Below, one piece after another: positions 27,336 to 35,093 of a stretch of DNA of 41,281 bases. The position numbers and the translations under genes are program-made. Location: positions 1 through 41,281 of the forward strand of contig NZ_JASITA010000015.1 in the NCBI RefSeq assembly GCF_030063415.1, read 5' to 3'. How positions within the stretch are numbered: the stretch's first letter is position 1; the number at the start of each line of letters is the position of its first letter. Below the pieces are notes generated by a model. It saw nothing but the letters and a program-made list of their open reading frames with translations, did not search any database and was not told the origin of the DNA. The stretch comes from Streptomyces sp. H27-C3 (GTDB taxonomy: Bacteria > Actinomycetota > Actinomycetes > Streptomycetales > Streptomycetaceae).

Positions 27336-29054
27336 CTAGAGGTGGGACGGGGTGCCGGTCAGCGGCAGTTTGTGCACGAACGCGCGGCGCAGTGCGTGGT
27401 ACGGCGCGTCCGGATCGTTGAAAGTGCGGGCCATCCGCGCCAGCTCGTCCTCCCGGTACGCGGCCAGCGGCCTGACCGCCTCCTCGCGGTCCAGTTCCGC
27501 CTTCTTGGCCGCGGCCCGCGACTGCGCACCGGAGGACGACGCGAGGAGCGTCGCCAGCCGGGCGACCGCGGCCGGGAAGTCCTGCGGCCCGCACTCGACG
27601 ATCCGGTCCACCAGACCGATGCGCTGCCCGGCAGCCGCGCTGACCGGCAGGGCCCGCCGCATCAGCTCCCCGGCGGCATCCGCACCTGCTCGGCGCGGCA
27701 GCGTGCGGGTCCAGTACTCGGATCCGTACAGCCCCATCAGCCGGTAGTGCGGATTCAGCACCGAGCCCGCCCTGCACCAGACCTCGTCGGCGGCCAGCGC
27801 CAGCATCGCTCCTCCCGCGGCGGCGTTGCCGCCCACGGCGGAGACCACCAGCCGGTCGGCAGTCGTCAGCACCGCCTCCACCAGGTCGTCCATGGCGCTG
27901 ATATTGGCCCAGGACTCCGCCGCCGGATCCGCGGCCGCCTCGATCACATGGAGATGGATGCCATTGCTGAAGAAGTCCCGGCCGCCGCCCAGCACCAGGA
28001 CCGAGGTGGGCCGGGCGAGGGCCTTCCGGTACGCGGCCAGCAGCCGCCCGCACTGGGCTGTGCTCATCGCGCCGCCCGGGAAGGAGAACGTCAGGAACCC
28101 CGCCTGCCCCACCTCCCGGTAGCGGATGTCGGTCCAGGTACGGCGTTCCCCGTCCGGCTCCAGGGGCGCGTACAGCTCGGGCAGTTCCGGGAGCCGGACG
28201 CCGAGTGCGCTGACCGCGGGCAGTTTGTACGTGGGCGGCTCCCCGGGTCTGCGCCGGGGCCGCAGCTCCGGGATCCACACGGCCCCGTCGGCCGTCGCCC
28301 GGCAGACGGCGCCGGCCCGGGTGGCCAGCAGCTCTCCCGGCCAGCCGCGCAGCTCGTCCTCCGGATGGCCGCCGTGCAGGAACCACTCGCCGCCGAGCAG
28401 TTCGTCCAGCACCCCGGGGTTCGAATCGGCGGCGCGGAGCTTACGGACCACTGTCCCGGTGGAGTCCGCCCGCCAGTCGATGCGCCGCTGCTCCTGTCGG
28501 AGATACGGCCGGGTGCGGAAGCGCCCCTGCTGTGGTTGCTGAGCCTGTGGTTGCTGTGGTTGCTGTGGTTCGGGGGAGTACGTTCCTGACGCGAAGCGCT
28601 CGACGGCCAGCAGCACCGCCCGCAGCGCGGCGTCGGAGATCTCGTTGCGGTACAGGTCGCTCTTGCCGACCGGAGGTACCGGGCAGTCGGCGGTGGCCCA
28701 GACAGCGCCGGCGTCCATGACCGCGTCGGCCTGCAGGACGGTGACTCCCCAAGACGACACACCCTCGTGGATCGCCCAGTCCAGCGAGGAAGGGCCCCGG
28801 TCGCCGACGGGTCCCGGATGCACGATGAGGCAGGTGTGTGCCGTCCAGATGTCCTGGGGGACGGCGGTCTTCAGCAGAGGGGCCACGATCAGCTCGGGCT
28901 CGTGGCGGCGGACGGCCTCCCGGAGAGCCGCGTCGTGCAGGGCGGGGTCGGGCAGCGCGAGTGCGACGGCCACCGTGTGACCGTGATCTCTCAGCTCCGC
29001 GTGCACACGCTGCGTCAGGCTGTTGAAGGCACTCGCGACGAGCAGGATGTGCAC
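27336..29054 (-). CDS. hypX: Hydrogenase maturation factor HypX (formyl-transfer plus enoyl-CoA-hydratase-like domains)
   Basis: The protein is 572 aa from GTG 29054 with GGGAG upstream. Residues 1 to about 180 match the formyltransferase-like half (HILLVASAFNSLTQRV, HPGPVGDRGPSSLDWAI, VLQADAVMDAGAVWAT). A Pro/Gln-repeat linker follows near residue 165. The C-terminal half, from about residue 290, is crotonase-like (LTFSFPGGAMSTAQC, LGGGRDFFSNGIHLHVIE, SAVGGNAAAGGAMLALAADEVW). HypX is known to make the CO ligand of [NiFe]-hydrogenase from a one-carbon folate under aerobic conditions. No hydrogenase subunit or other hyp gene lies in the window, so this is an orphan here. It is bordered by CTAG-rich DNA on one side and a gene-truncating inverted repeat on the other. 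Confidence 0.88.
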   Translation of the reverse strand: MHILLVASAFNSLTQRVHAELRDHGHTVAVALALPDPALHDAALREAVRRHEPELIVAPLLKTAVPQDIWTAHTCLIVHPGPVGDRGPSSLDWAIHEGVSSWGVTVLQADAVMDAGAVWATADCPVPPVGKSDLYRNEISDAALRAVLLAVERFASGTYSPEPQQPQQPQAQQPQQGRFRTRPYLRQEQRRIDWRADSTGTVVRKLRAADSNPGVLDELLGGEWFLHGGHPEDELRGWPGELLATRAGAVCRATADGAVWIPELRPRRRPGEPPTYKLPAVSALGVRLPELPELYAPLEPDGERRTWTDIRYREVGQAGFLTFSFPGGAMSTAQCGRLLAAYRKALARPTSVLVLGGGRDFFSNGIHLHVIEAAADPAAESWANISAMDDLVEAVLTTADRLVVSAVGGNAAAGGAMLALAADEVWCRAGSVLNPHYRLMGLYGSEYWTRTLPRRAGADAAGELMRRALPVSAAAGQRIGLVDRIVECGPQDFPAAVARLATLLASSSGAQSRAAAKKAELDREEAVRPLAAYREDELARMARTFNDPDAPYHALRRAFVHKLPLTGTPSHL

Positions 29055-29297
29055 GGCGGTCTCCCAGTGGTCAGGCGGTCCACGGCCGGGGTGGGGCCAG
29101 CCGCCTGTGATCGTGGGGCATACGGACGGCGCAAGGTGGACGCCGGGCTGCGGCGTCGCCCGAAAGCGGAGCGCTCTGGGCCGTCTGCGGTGCGCCGGAC
29201 AGCCGTTGCGCCGCCGGGAATGGCCCGGTCCGCGCGCATGTTGACCAGGTGCGCAGGGGGCCTCCTGCGCCGTACGACCCCTGGAGAGATGAAGAAC

Positions 29298-29336
29298 ATG
29301 CGCGTCGAGATCTGGAGCGACATCGCCTGGCCTTGA
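29298..29336 (+). pseudogene. 5' fragment of a DsbA/FrnE-type oxidoreductase gene
   Basis: ATG 29298 opens MRVEIWSDIAWP and then a TGA. The first ten residues match the very conserved start of FrnE-like DsbA proteins, which normally continue with Cys-Pro-Trp-Cys. The match breaks exactly at the first catalytic Cys codon (TGC replaced by TGG), and the rest of the gene is missing. Only 12 codons remain, diverging from hypX, about 20 bp before the inverted-repeat element. Confidence 0.6.
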
Positions 29337-29347
29337 ACCAAGGGAAC

Positions 29348-29446
29348 CCTAGTACTACAGGGCTAGATCTGTGTCATGGAGTCGCATGCTCACGGCAGAC
29401 CATCATGCCGCACGCATCGATCAAGATCTATCCCTGTAGTACTAGG
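29348..29446. mobile_element. Inverted-repeat element (MITE or IS scar) cutting a VOC gene
   Basis: Arms 29348-29370 and 29424-29446 are 23 bp long with one mismatch (core CTAGTACTACAGGG). They enclose 53 bp with no gene. Both outer ends carry CTAG, which could be a 4-bp target duplication. The VOC gene loses its reading exactly at the right arm, and a DsbA/FrnE start breaks off just before the left arm. This suggests a small non-autonomous element or the remains of an insertion sequence that mediated a deletion. No transposase is present. Confidence 0.65.
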
Positions 29447-29691
29447 TCGGCGCAGTTGATCAGGAGGGAGATCGACTCGTCGAAGGTGAATTCGGGACCT
29501 CCGTCGATCGCCGTGTACTCCTGGCCGTCGAGCACGAAGTCGACGGTCAGGACCGTGCCGGCCGGCCGCGGGCCGGCCTCGCCGTAGTACGAGATGTTCT
29601 TGATCTCCGAGTTCGGGAAGACCGAGACATAGAACTCGGCGGCCTCCCTGCTCTCGGTGTCGAACCAGAGGTTGGGCGTGATCCTGGGCAT
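29428..29691 (-). pseudogene. 3'-truncated VOC/PhnB-like protein gene
   Basis: The frame is 87 aa from ATG 29691, with GAGGAGG upstream. RITPNLWFDTESREAAEFYVSVFPNSEI and GTVLTVDFVLDGQEYTAIDGGPEFTFDESIS match the first half of the PhnB-like VOC family, which is usually about 160 aa. After INCAD the gene runs into the inverted-repeat arm and ends LVLQG-stop. The C-terminal half, including the second beta-alpha-beta module and a conserved tail, is gone. Product activity is unlikely. Confidence 0.8.
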
Positions 29692-29881
29692 GACAGCCTC
29701 CTCGGCCGCTCGTCCGGTACCTGTACGTGTATCGACCGTCGCAGGAGCGGAAAATCATCGCCACTCCGGCAGATTCCCCGCCCGGGCTCCACCGGCCATG
29801 TCCCACCGACCGTCGCGGACACCATCCGACCTACATGGGTTCTAACTTCGAACGAACAGCCCCGGATCGTTGGAGGACCCC

Positions 29882-30664
29882 ATGAGCCTTGTCAGCAGCA
29901 ACCAGCCGTACGGCACCCCGACCTGGATCGAACTCGACGTCCCCGCAACCGGCCTCGACCGCGCGAGGGAGTTCTACGGCGCACTCTTCGGCTGGGACTT
30001 CACCACGGCGGACGCGGCGAACGGGTTCTACACGACCTGTCTGCTGCGGGACCTGCCGGTCGCGGGGCTCAGGCAGGCGGCCACGCCCGCGGCCCCGGGC
30101 CTGTGGTGCGTGTACTTCGCCACGGAGGACTGCGACAGCACCGCCAAGCGCGTCGCCGACGCGGGCGGCACAGTGCGGCTCAGCCCGCTCGACGTGCCCG
30201 GTCTGGGCCGCAGGGCCCTCGCCGAGGACCCCGTCGGCGCCCATTTCGGGCTCTGGCAGGGCGGCACGCACCCCGGCTGCCGGCTGGTGAACGAGCCCGG
30301 CACCCTGGTCCGCAACGACCTGATCACCGCGAACCCCGAACCGGCCCGGCTCTTCTACGCCGATGTCTTCGACTTCACCCTGGACGGCAACCAGGATCTG
30401 CCCGAGTCCGACTTCACCTTCCTCCGCCGGCCGGACGGCCATGAGATCGGCGGAGTCTTCGGCGACCCGACCGCCACATCCACCCGCTGGCAGACCACGT
30501 TCGAGGTCGCGGACACCGACGCCACGGTGGCGAGCGCCCTCGCCGCGGGCGGCTCGGCCGGCCCCGTATCGGACACCCCGTACGGCCGGATGGCAGAGAT
30601 CACCGACCCTCTCGGCAATGTCTTCGACCTCATCGCCAGGCCGGCCGGCACGATCCTGGCATGA
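29882..30664 (+). CDS. Two-domain VOC (glyoxalase/bleomycin-resistance fold) protein
   Basis: The protein is 260 aa from ATG 29882 with GGAGG ACCCC upstream. There are two VOC modules: residues about 10-125 (GTPTWIELDVPATGLDRAREFYGALFGWDF) and about 135-258 (LVRNDLITANPEPARLFYADVFDFTL, ending GRMAEITDPLGNVFDLI). It resembles the antigen Cfp30B-type group, of uncertain enzymatic role. Metal-ligand positions cannot be assigned with confidence. It may be co-transcribed with the methyltransferase gene 43 bp downstream, though that gene has its own likely -10 box. Confidence 0.88.
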   Translation: MSLVSSNQPYGTPTWIELDVPATGLDRAREFYGALFGWDFTTADAANGFYTTCLLRDLPVAGLRQAATPAAPGLWCVYFATEDCDSTAKRVADAGGTVRLSPLDVPGLGRRALAEDPVGAHFGLWQGGTHPGCRLVNEPGTLVRNDLITANPEPARLFYADVFDFTLDGNQDLPESDFTFLRRPDGHEIGGVFGDPTATSTRWQTTFEVADTDATVASALAAGGSAGPVSDTPYGRMAEITDPLGNVFDLIARPAGTILA

Positions 30665-30707
30665 TCATGCGGTGAGCTGGGCGAAGGCTCGGTTAGCCTG
30701 GTGCACG

Positions 30708-31862
30708 ATGAACGATGTGACGACGTGGGGCGAGCTCGATCTGGCCCGCTTCCCCGAAGACCCCCGCGACAGGCTCCGTGCCTGGGACGCTGCCGACGAG
30801 TACCTACTACGGCACTTGGAGGGGATCGACGACGACGGGCCGACGGACCTGTCGGGCAACGTCGTCGTGGTCGGCGACAGATGGGGGACACTGGCCACCG
30901 CGCTGGCCGGTTCCCGGCCCACGCAGATCAGCGACTCGTTCCTCACCCAGCAGGCGACCCTGGCCAACCTGGAGCGCAACGGCATCGCCACCGCCGCCGT
31001 GCGGCTCCTGTCGACCAGGGACGCCCCGACGGACCGGATCGACGTCCTGCTGATCCGCGTGCCCAAGAGCCTCGCGCTCCTGGAGGACCAGCTGCACCGG
31101 CTCGCGCCCCAGGTCCACGCGGGCACCGTCGTCATCGGCACCGGCATGGTCAAGGAGATCCACACCTCGACGCTGAGGCTGTTCGAACGGATCCTCGGTA
31201 CGACGCGGACCTCGCTGGCGGCCAAAAAGGCCCGGCTCATCTTCTGCACGCCGGAACCCGCGCTCGCCCGCGGCCCCCTCCCCTGGCCGCGCTCCTACAC
31301 GCTGCCCGCCGGCACCGGCGCCGCCTCCGGGCTGACCGTCACCAATCACGCCGGGATCTTCTGCGCCGACCGCCTCGACATCGGCACCCGGTTCTTCCTC
31401 CAGCAGCTTCCGCGGCGCCACGGCCCCGAGCGCGTGGTGGATCTGGGCTGCGGCAACGGAGTGGTCGGCACGGCAGCCGCGGTGATCAACCCCGAGGCCC
31501 AGATCCTGTTCGCCGACGAGTCGTTCCAGGCGGTGGCGTCGGCCGAGGCCACCTTCCGGGCGAACGCCGGGCCCGACGCCAAGGCCGAGTTCCTGGTGGG
31601 CGACGGCCTGACGGGCGTAGCTGAGGGGACGGTGGATCTCGTACTGAACAATCCGCCGTTCCACAGCCACCAGGCGACGACCGACGCCACGGCCCGGCGG
31701 ATGTTCACCGAGTCGCGCGACGCGCTGCGCTCCGGCGGTGAGCTGTGGGTCGTCGGCAACCGGCACCTGCGCTACCACGTGGCGCTGCGCCGGATCTTCG
31801 GCAACAGCGAGGTCATGGCGAGCGACCCGAAGTTCGTCGTCCTGCGCGCCGTCAAGCGCTGA
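30708..31862 (+). CDS. RsmC/RlmG-like class I methyltransferase
   Basis: The protein is 384 aa from ATG 30708; a TAGCCT -10-like box ends 8 nt before it. An N-terminal methyltransferase-like domain without SAM motifs (VVVVGDRWGTLATALAG) precedes the active domain. That domain has SAM motif I VVDLGCGNGVVGTAA near residue 243 and the NPPFHSHQ catalytic motif near residue 314, the pattern of 16S/23S rRNA guanine-N2 methyltransferases. It would modify ribosomal RNA using SAM; the exact target base is not predicted. Confidence 0.9.
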   Translation: MNDVTTWGELDLARFPEDPRDRLRAWDAADEYLLRHLEGIDDDGPTDLSGNVVVVGDRWGTLATALAGSRPTQISDSFLTQQATLANLERNGIATAAVRLLSTRDAPTDRIDVLLIRVPKSLALLEDQLHRLAPQVHAGTVVIGTGMVKEIHTSTLRLFERILGTTRTSLAAKKARLIFCTPEPALARGPLPWPRSYTLPAGTGAASGLTVTNHAGIFCADRLDIGTRFFLQQLPRRHGPERVVDLGCGNGVVGTAAAVINPEAQILFADESFQAVASAEATFRANAGPDAKAEFLVGDGLTGVAEGTVDLVLNNPPFHSHQATTDATARRMFTESRDALRSGGELWVVGNRHLRYHVALRRIFGNSEVMASDPKFVVLRAVKR

Positions 31863-31878
31863 CGCCCCGCGCCTGCTC

Positions 31879-32328
31879 TCACTGGGCAGTGAGGGCCATC
31901 CAGTGCTCCGGGACGTCCAGGGGCCTGAAGCCGATCTTCTCGTAGACGCCGTGCGCGTCCGCGGTGGCGAGCAGGACGCGGCGCAGCCCGCACGGGGCGA
32001 GCTCGTCGCGGATCGCGGCGACGAGCGCGGTGCCGAGGGTCTTGCCGCGCGCGGGCCGGTCCACGTAGACGTCGCAGAGCCAGGCGAAGGTGGCGCGGTC
32101 GGTGATGACCCGGGCGTAGGCGCGCTGGGCGCCCGAAGCCTGTTCGTACACACCGAAGTTGAGCGATCCGGCGATGGCCAGGTCCTGCTTCTCACGGCTG
32201 CGGCCGATGGCCCAGTACGCGTCGGTGGACAGCCAGTGGTGGACGCGGGCGCGGTCCAGGCGCCCGGGGTCGGTGGAGATCTCGTATCCGGCGGGGAGCA
32301 GCGGAGTCGTCTCGGGCATCTCGTTCAT
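31879..32328 (-). CDS. GNAT-family N-acetyltransferase
   Basis: The protein is 149 aa from ATG 32328, without an obvious ribosome site; ATG 32319 is possible. Motif A reads FAWLCDVYVDRPARGKTLGTALVAAI, followed by LRRVLLATADAHGVYEKIGF, a clear GNAT core. The substrate is unknown. It is convergent with the methyltransferase gene, 16 bp apart. Confidence 0.87.
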   Translation of the reverse strand: MNEMPETTPLLPAGYEISTDPGRLDRARVHHWLSTDAYWAIGRSREKQDLAIAGSLNFGVYEQASGAQRAYARVITDRATFAWLCDVYVDRPARGKTLGTALVAAIRDELAPCGLRRVLLATADAHGVYEKIGFRPLDVPEHWMALTAQ

Positions 32329-32382
32329 GGCAGGAAACTCGCAGGCCGAGTGCCTGCCTGTCGAGCCGATTTCCGATCCGGG

Positions 32383-33819
32383 TCACCCGAACAGTTCGTC
32401 GCAGGCGGTACGCAGCCTCCGCACCCCCTCCGTGATCTCGGCCGCTCCCGCCACGCCCGCGAAGCTAAGCCTGATGTGCCCGGCGGGCGGTTCGGCGCTG
32501 AAGTACGGGCGGCCGGGGGCGATGGCCACCCCCGCCCGCAGCGCCGCCGAGACCATCGCGCTCTCGTCGGCGCCGTCGGGCAGCCGCAGCCACAGGTGGT
32601 AGCCGCCCGCCGGGATGTGCGGCAGGGCCAGCTCGGGCAGCCGCAGCCGCAGGGCCGCGGCCAGCGTGTCGCGACGCACCCTCAACTCCCTGGACACCGC
32701 GCCCAGATGGCGGGGCCAGGCCGGGGACCCGACCAGCTCGACGGCGGCCTCCTGGAGGGGGCGCGGCACGAAGAAGCTCTCGACGACCTGGATGGCGCGC
32801 AGCCGGTCGAGCACGGGCCCGCGCGCGGCCAGCGCGCTCACCCGGAAGCTGGGCGAGGTGGCCTTGGTCAGCGAACAGACATGGACGACCACGCCGTCGT
32901 GGTCGTCGGTGGCCAGCGGCCGGGGCAGCGGCCCGGCGTCCTCGTGGACGAGGCGCCGAACGAAGTCGTCCTCGACGACGAAGGCCCCGGCCTCGCGGGC
33001 GACGCGCAGCACCTCGGGGCGGCGCTCGGCCGAGAGCACGGCGCCGGTCGGGTTCTGGAAGAGCGGCTGGCAGACGAAGACGCGGGCGCCGGTGGCCCTG
33101 AAGGCCGCGGCGAGGAGGTCGGTACGCACTCCGTCGGCGTCCACCGGTACGGGAACCGGGCGCAGCCCCGCCGCGCGGGCGATGGCGAGCATTCCCGGGT
33201 ACGTGGGTGATTCGACCAGGACCGGGGCGCCGGGCGGGGCGAGCGCGCGCAGCGCTGTGGTCAGCGCGCTCTGGCCGCCCGCCGCGATCAGCACCTCGGC
33301 GGCGGTGATCGCGCCGCCGATACCGCGGGCGAACCACTCGCGCAGCTCGGCGACGCCTTCGACGGGCGGTCTGCCCCAGGCGCCGGGGCGGCGGCCCGCC
33401 CTGGCCAGGGCGGCGGCCATGGCCCGCTCGGGTTGCAGCGAGGCGTGCAGATAGCCGCTGTTGAACTCGATGACGCCCGGTGGCGGGGCGGCAAGGGTGG
33501 CCAGGACCCCCGACGCGTCGACGGAGCGCGGCACGGACTCGGTGGCCCCGTCGGCGCTGAGCGACACCTGCTGCCAGGACGTGTCACCGGGCGCGGCTGC
33601 CGCCGCACGGGGCTGGGCCCGGAAGGCGCCCGCGCCCGGCCGGGTGACGACCAGGCCCTCTGCGGCAAGCTGGGCAAGTGCCCGCGAGACGGTCACCGGG
33701 CTCACCCGATGGCGCTCGACCAGGACCCGACTGGACGGCAGCTTTCCACCTGGCGAGTAGCGGTCGAGATCCCGCCGGAGGGAGTTGGCCAGTTCACTGA
33801 CGCTGCTACGCTCTTGCAT
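32383..33819 (-). CDS. MocR-type regulator (GntR HTH plus aminotransferase domain)
   Basis: The protein is 478 aa from ATG 33819. The GntR winged helix at residues 5-75 (LANSLRRDLDRYSPGGKLPSSRVLVERHRVSPVTVSRAL) is joined to a fold-type-I aminotransferase domain with the PLP lysine in CSLTKATSPSFRVS, near residue 319, and FVVEDDF. It is divergent from an EamA exporter, and the two start codons overlap. This is a common pairing in which the MocR protein controls the exporter in response to an amino-acid- or PLP-derived signal (inference). Confidence 0.92.
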   Translation of the reverse strand: MQERSSVSELANSLRRDLDRYSPGGKLPSSRVLVERHRVSPVTVSRALAQLAAEGLVVTRPGAGAFRAQPRAAAAAPGDTSWQQVSLSADGATESVPRSVDASGVLATLAAPPPGVIEFNSGYLHASLQPERAMAAALARAGRRPGAWGRPPVEGVAELREWFARGIGGAITAAEVLIAAGGQSALTTALRALAPPGAPVLVESPTYPGMLAIARAAGLRPVPVPVDADGVRTDLLAAAFRATGARVFVCQPLFQNPTGAVLSAERRPEVLRVAREAGAFVVEDDFVRRLVHEDAGPLPRPLATDDHDGVVVHVCSLTKATSPSFRVSALAARGPVLDRLRAIQVVESFFVPRPLQEAAVELVGSPAWPRHLGAVSRELRVRRDTLAAALRLRLPELALPHIPAGGYHLWLRLPDGADESAMVSAALRAGVAIAPGRPYFSAEPPAGHIRLSFAGVAGAAEITEGVRRLRTACDELFG

Positions 33820-33833
33820 GACAGCACAGAATA
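33807..33833. promoter_or_regulatory. Interlocked divergent leaderless promoters
   Basis: The plus-strand -10-like TACGCT (33807-33812) ends 5 nt before ATG 33818. The minus-strand -10-like TATTCT (33828-33833) ends 8 nt before ATG 33819. Each -10 therefore lies inside the other gene's first codons, and the two start codons share bases 33818-33819. If both are used, the polymerases would exclude each other. Confidence 0.55.
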
Positions 33834-34762
33834 GCGCTACTCCCGGCACCGCAGTAGCGGTGAGCAGTGACAGCGACGCCGGGGACGCCCCCGGCACAGG
33901 CCGGGGAATCGGCAACGGCACCGTGCTCGCCGCCCTGGGAGTCACCGCCTTCTCGCTCACCTTCCCCGCGACCGCCTGGGGCCTCGAAGGGTTCGGCCCC
34001 TGGTCGCTGGTGTCCGTACGCAGCGCGCTGGCCGCCCTCGTAGCCGGGACGGCCCTGTTCGCCCTGCGCGTGCCGCTGCCCGCCCGCCGGCACCGGGTGG
34101 GGCTCGCGGTGGTCGCCGCCGGTGTGGTGCTCGGTTTCCCGATGCTGACCACGCTCGCCCTCCAGACGTCGAGCACCTCGCACGCCGCCGTGGTGGTCGG
34201 CCTGCTGCCCCTGACCACCGCCGCCTTCTCGGCACTGCGCACCGGCTCCCGGCCGTCCCGCACCTTCTGGCTGGCCGCGCTCGGCGGCGCCGGCATCGTG
34301 ATCGCCTTCACCCTCCAGCAGAGCGGCGGCGCACTGTCCAAGGCCGACCTGTATCTCTTCGGCGCCCTGCTCGTGTGCGCCGCGGGCTACACCGAAGGGG
34401 GCAGGCTGGCGCGCGAGATGCCTGGCTGGCACGTCATCGGCTGGGCGCTGGTGCTGTGCCTGCCGCTGACCCTCCCGGCGGCGGCCGTCTCCCTCGCCGT
34501 GGAGCCGGTGCACCTGACGGCGCACAGCGTCGCGGGGCTGATCTGGGTCGCGGTCGGCTCGCAGTTCCTTGGGCTGGTCGTCTGGTACCGGGGGATGGCC
34601 CGGATCGGAGTGGCCAAGGCCAGCCAGCTCCAGTTGGCCCAGCCGCTGCTGACCCTGCTCTGGTCGGTCCTGCTGCTCGGCGAGCACCTCTACCCCCCGG
34701 TCCCACTGGCCGCCGTCGGTGTACTCCTGTCGATCGCGGTCACCCAGCGCGCGCGGACCTGA
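33818..34762 (+). CDS. EamA/RhtA-type DMT exporter
   Basis: The protein is 314 aa from ATG 33818; GTG 33860 is an alternative that removes the polar N-terminal residues. Ten hydrophobic segments in two EamA repeats are visible (for example TAFSLTFPATAWGLEGFGPW and AVGSQFLGLVVWYRGMARIGVAKASQLQLAQPLLTLLWSVLLLGEHL). Such proteins export amino acids or metabolites. The divergent MocR gene is the likely regulator. Confidence 0.9.
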   Translation: MTAQNSATPGTAVAVSSDSDAGDAPGTGRGIGNGTVLAALGVTAFSLTFPATAWGLEGFGPWSLVSVRSALAALVAGTALFALRVPLPARRHRVGLAVVAAGVVLGFPMLTTLALQTSSTSHAAVVVGLLPLTTAAFSALRTGSRPSRTFWLAALGGAGIVIAFTLQQSGGALSKADLYLFGALLVCAAGYTEGGRLAREMPGWHVIGWALVLCLPLTLPAAAVSLAVEPVHLTAHSVAGLIWVAVGSQFLGLVVWYRGMARIGVAKASQLQLAQPLLTLLWSVLLLGEHLYPPVPLAAVGVLLSIAVTQRART

Positions 34763-34773
34763 GGAGGCATTCA

Positions 34774-34811
34774 GGGGGTTGTCACGGGGTTCACGTACGG
34801 GCGCAACCCCC
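34774..34811 (+). terminator. Probable terminator after the EamA gene
   Basis: GGGGGTTG (34774-34781) and CAACCCCC (34804-34811) form an 8-bp stem with a 22-nt loop, starting 11 nt after the stop. Confidence 0.5.
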
Positions 34812-34867
34812 GCCCCCGGTCGTAGACTGGCAGTCACCTACCGCCAGCCTCAAGGAGGTCAACCCCG

Positions 34868-35068
34868 ATGCGAGCGAGTATGGGCGACCAGCTTCTGTTG
34901 CACGGCAGGATCGTCGGTCAGCAGGACCGGGTCGCGGAGATCGTCGAGGTGCTGGGGGCCGACGGCACACCGCCCTACCGGGTCCGTTTCCCGGACGGGC
35001 ACGAGGCCCTGGTGTCGCCGGGTCCGGACTCCGTCGTACGGCATGTGAACCCGCCGGACGCCCCTTAG
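34868..35068 (+). CDS. DUF1918 small protein
   Basis: The protein is 66 aa from ATG 34868, with a strong AGGAGGT eight bases upstream. The sequence GDQLLLHGRIVGQQDRVAEIVEVLGADG, then PYRVRFPDGHEALVSPGPD, is the DUF1918 pattern, a compact SH3-like barrel common in actinobacteria. No function is established. A -10-like TAGACT lies at 34825-34830. It has no operon partner and converges on the downstream hydrolase gene. Confidence 0.88.
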   Translation: MRASMGDQLLLHGRIVGQQDRVAEIVEVLGADGTPPYRVRFPDGHEALVSPGPDSVVRHVNPPDAP

Positions 35069-35093
35069 CCGTCCAGTCGTCCGCGCGAAGGGG

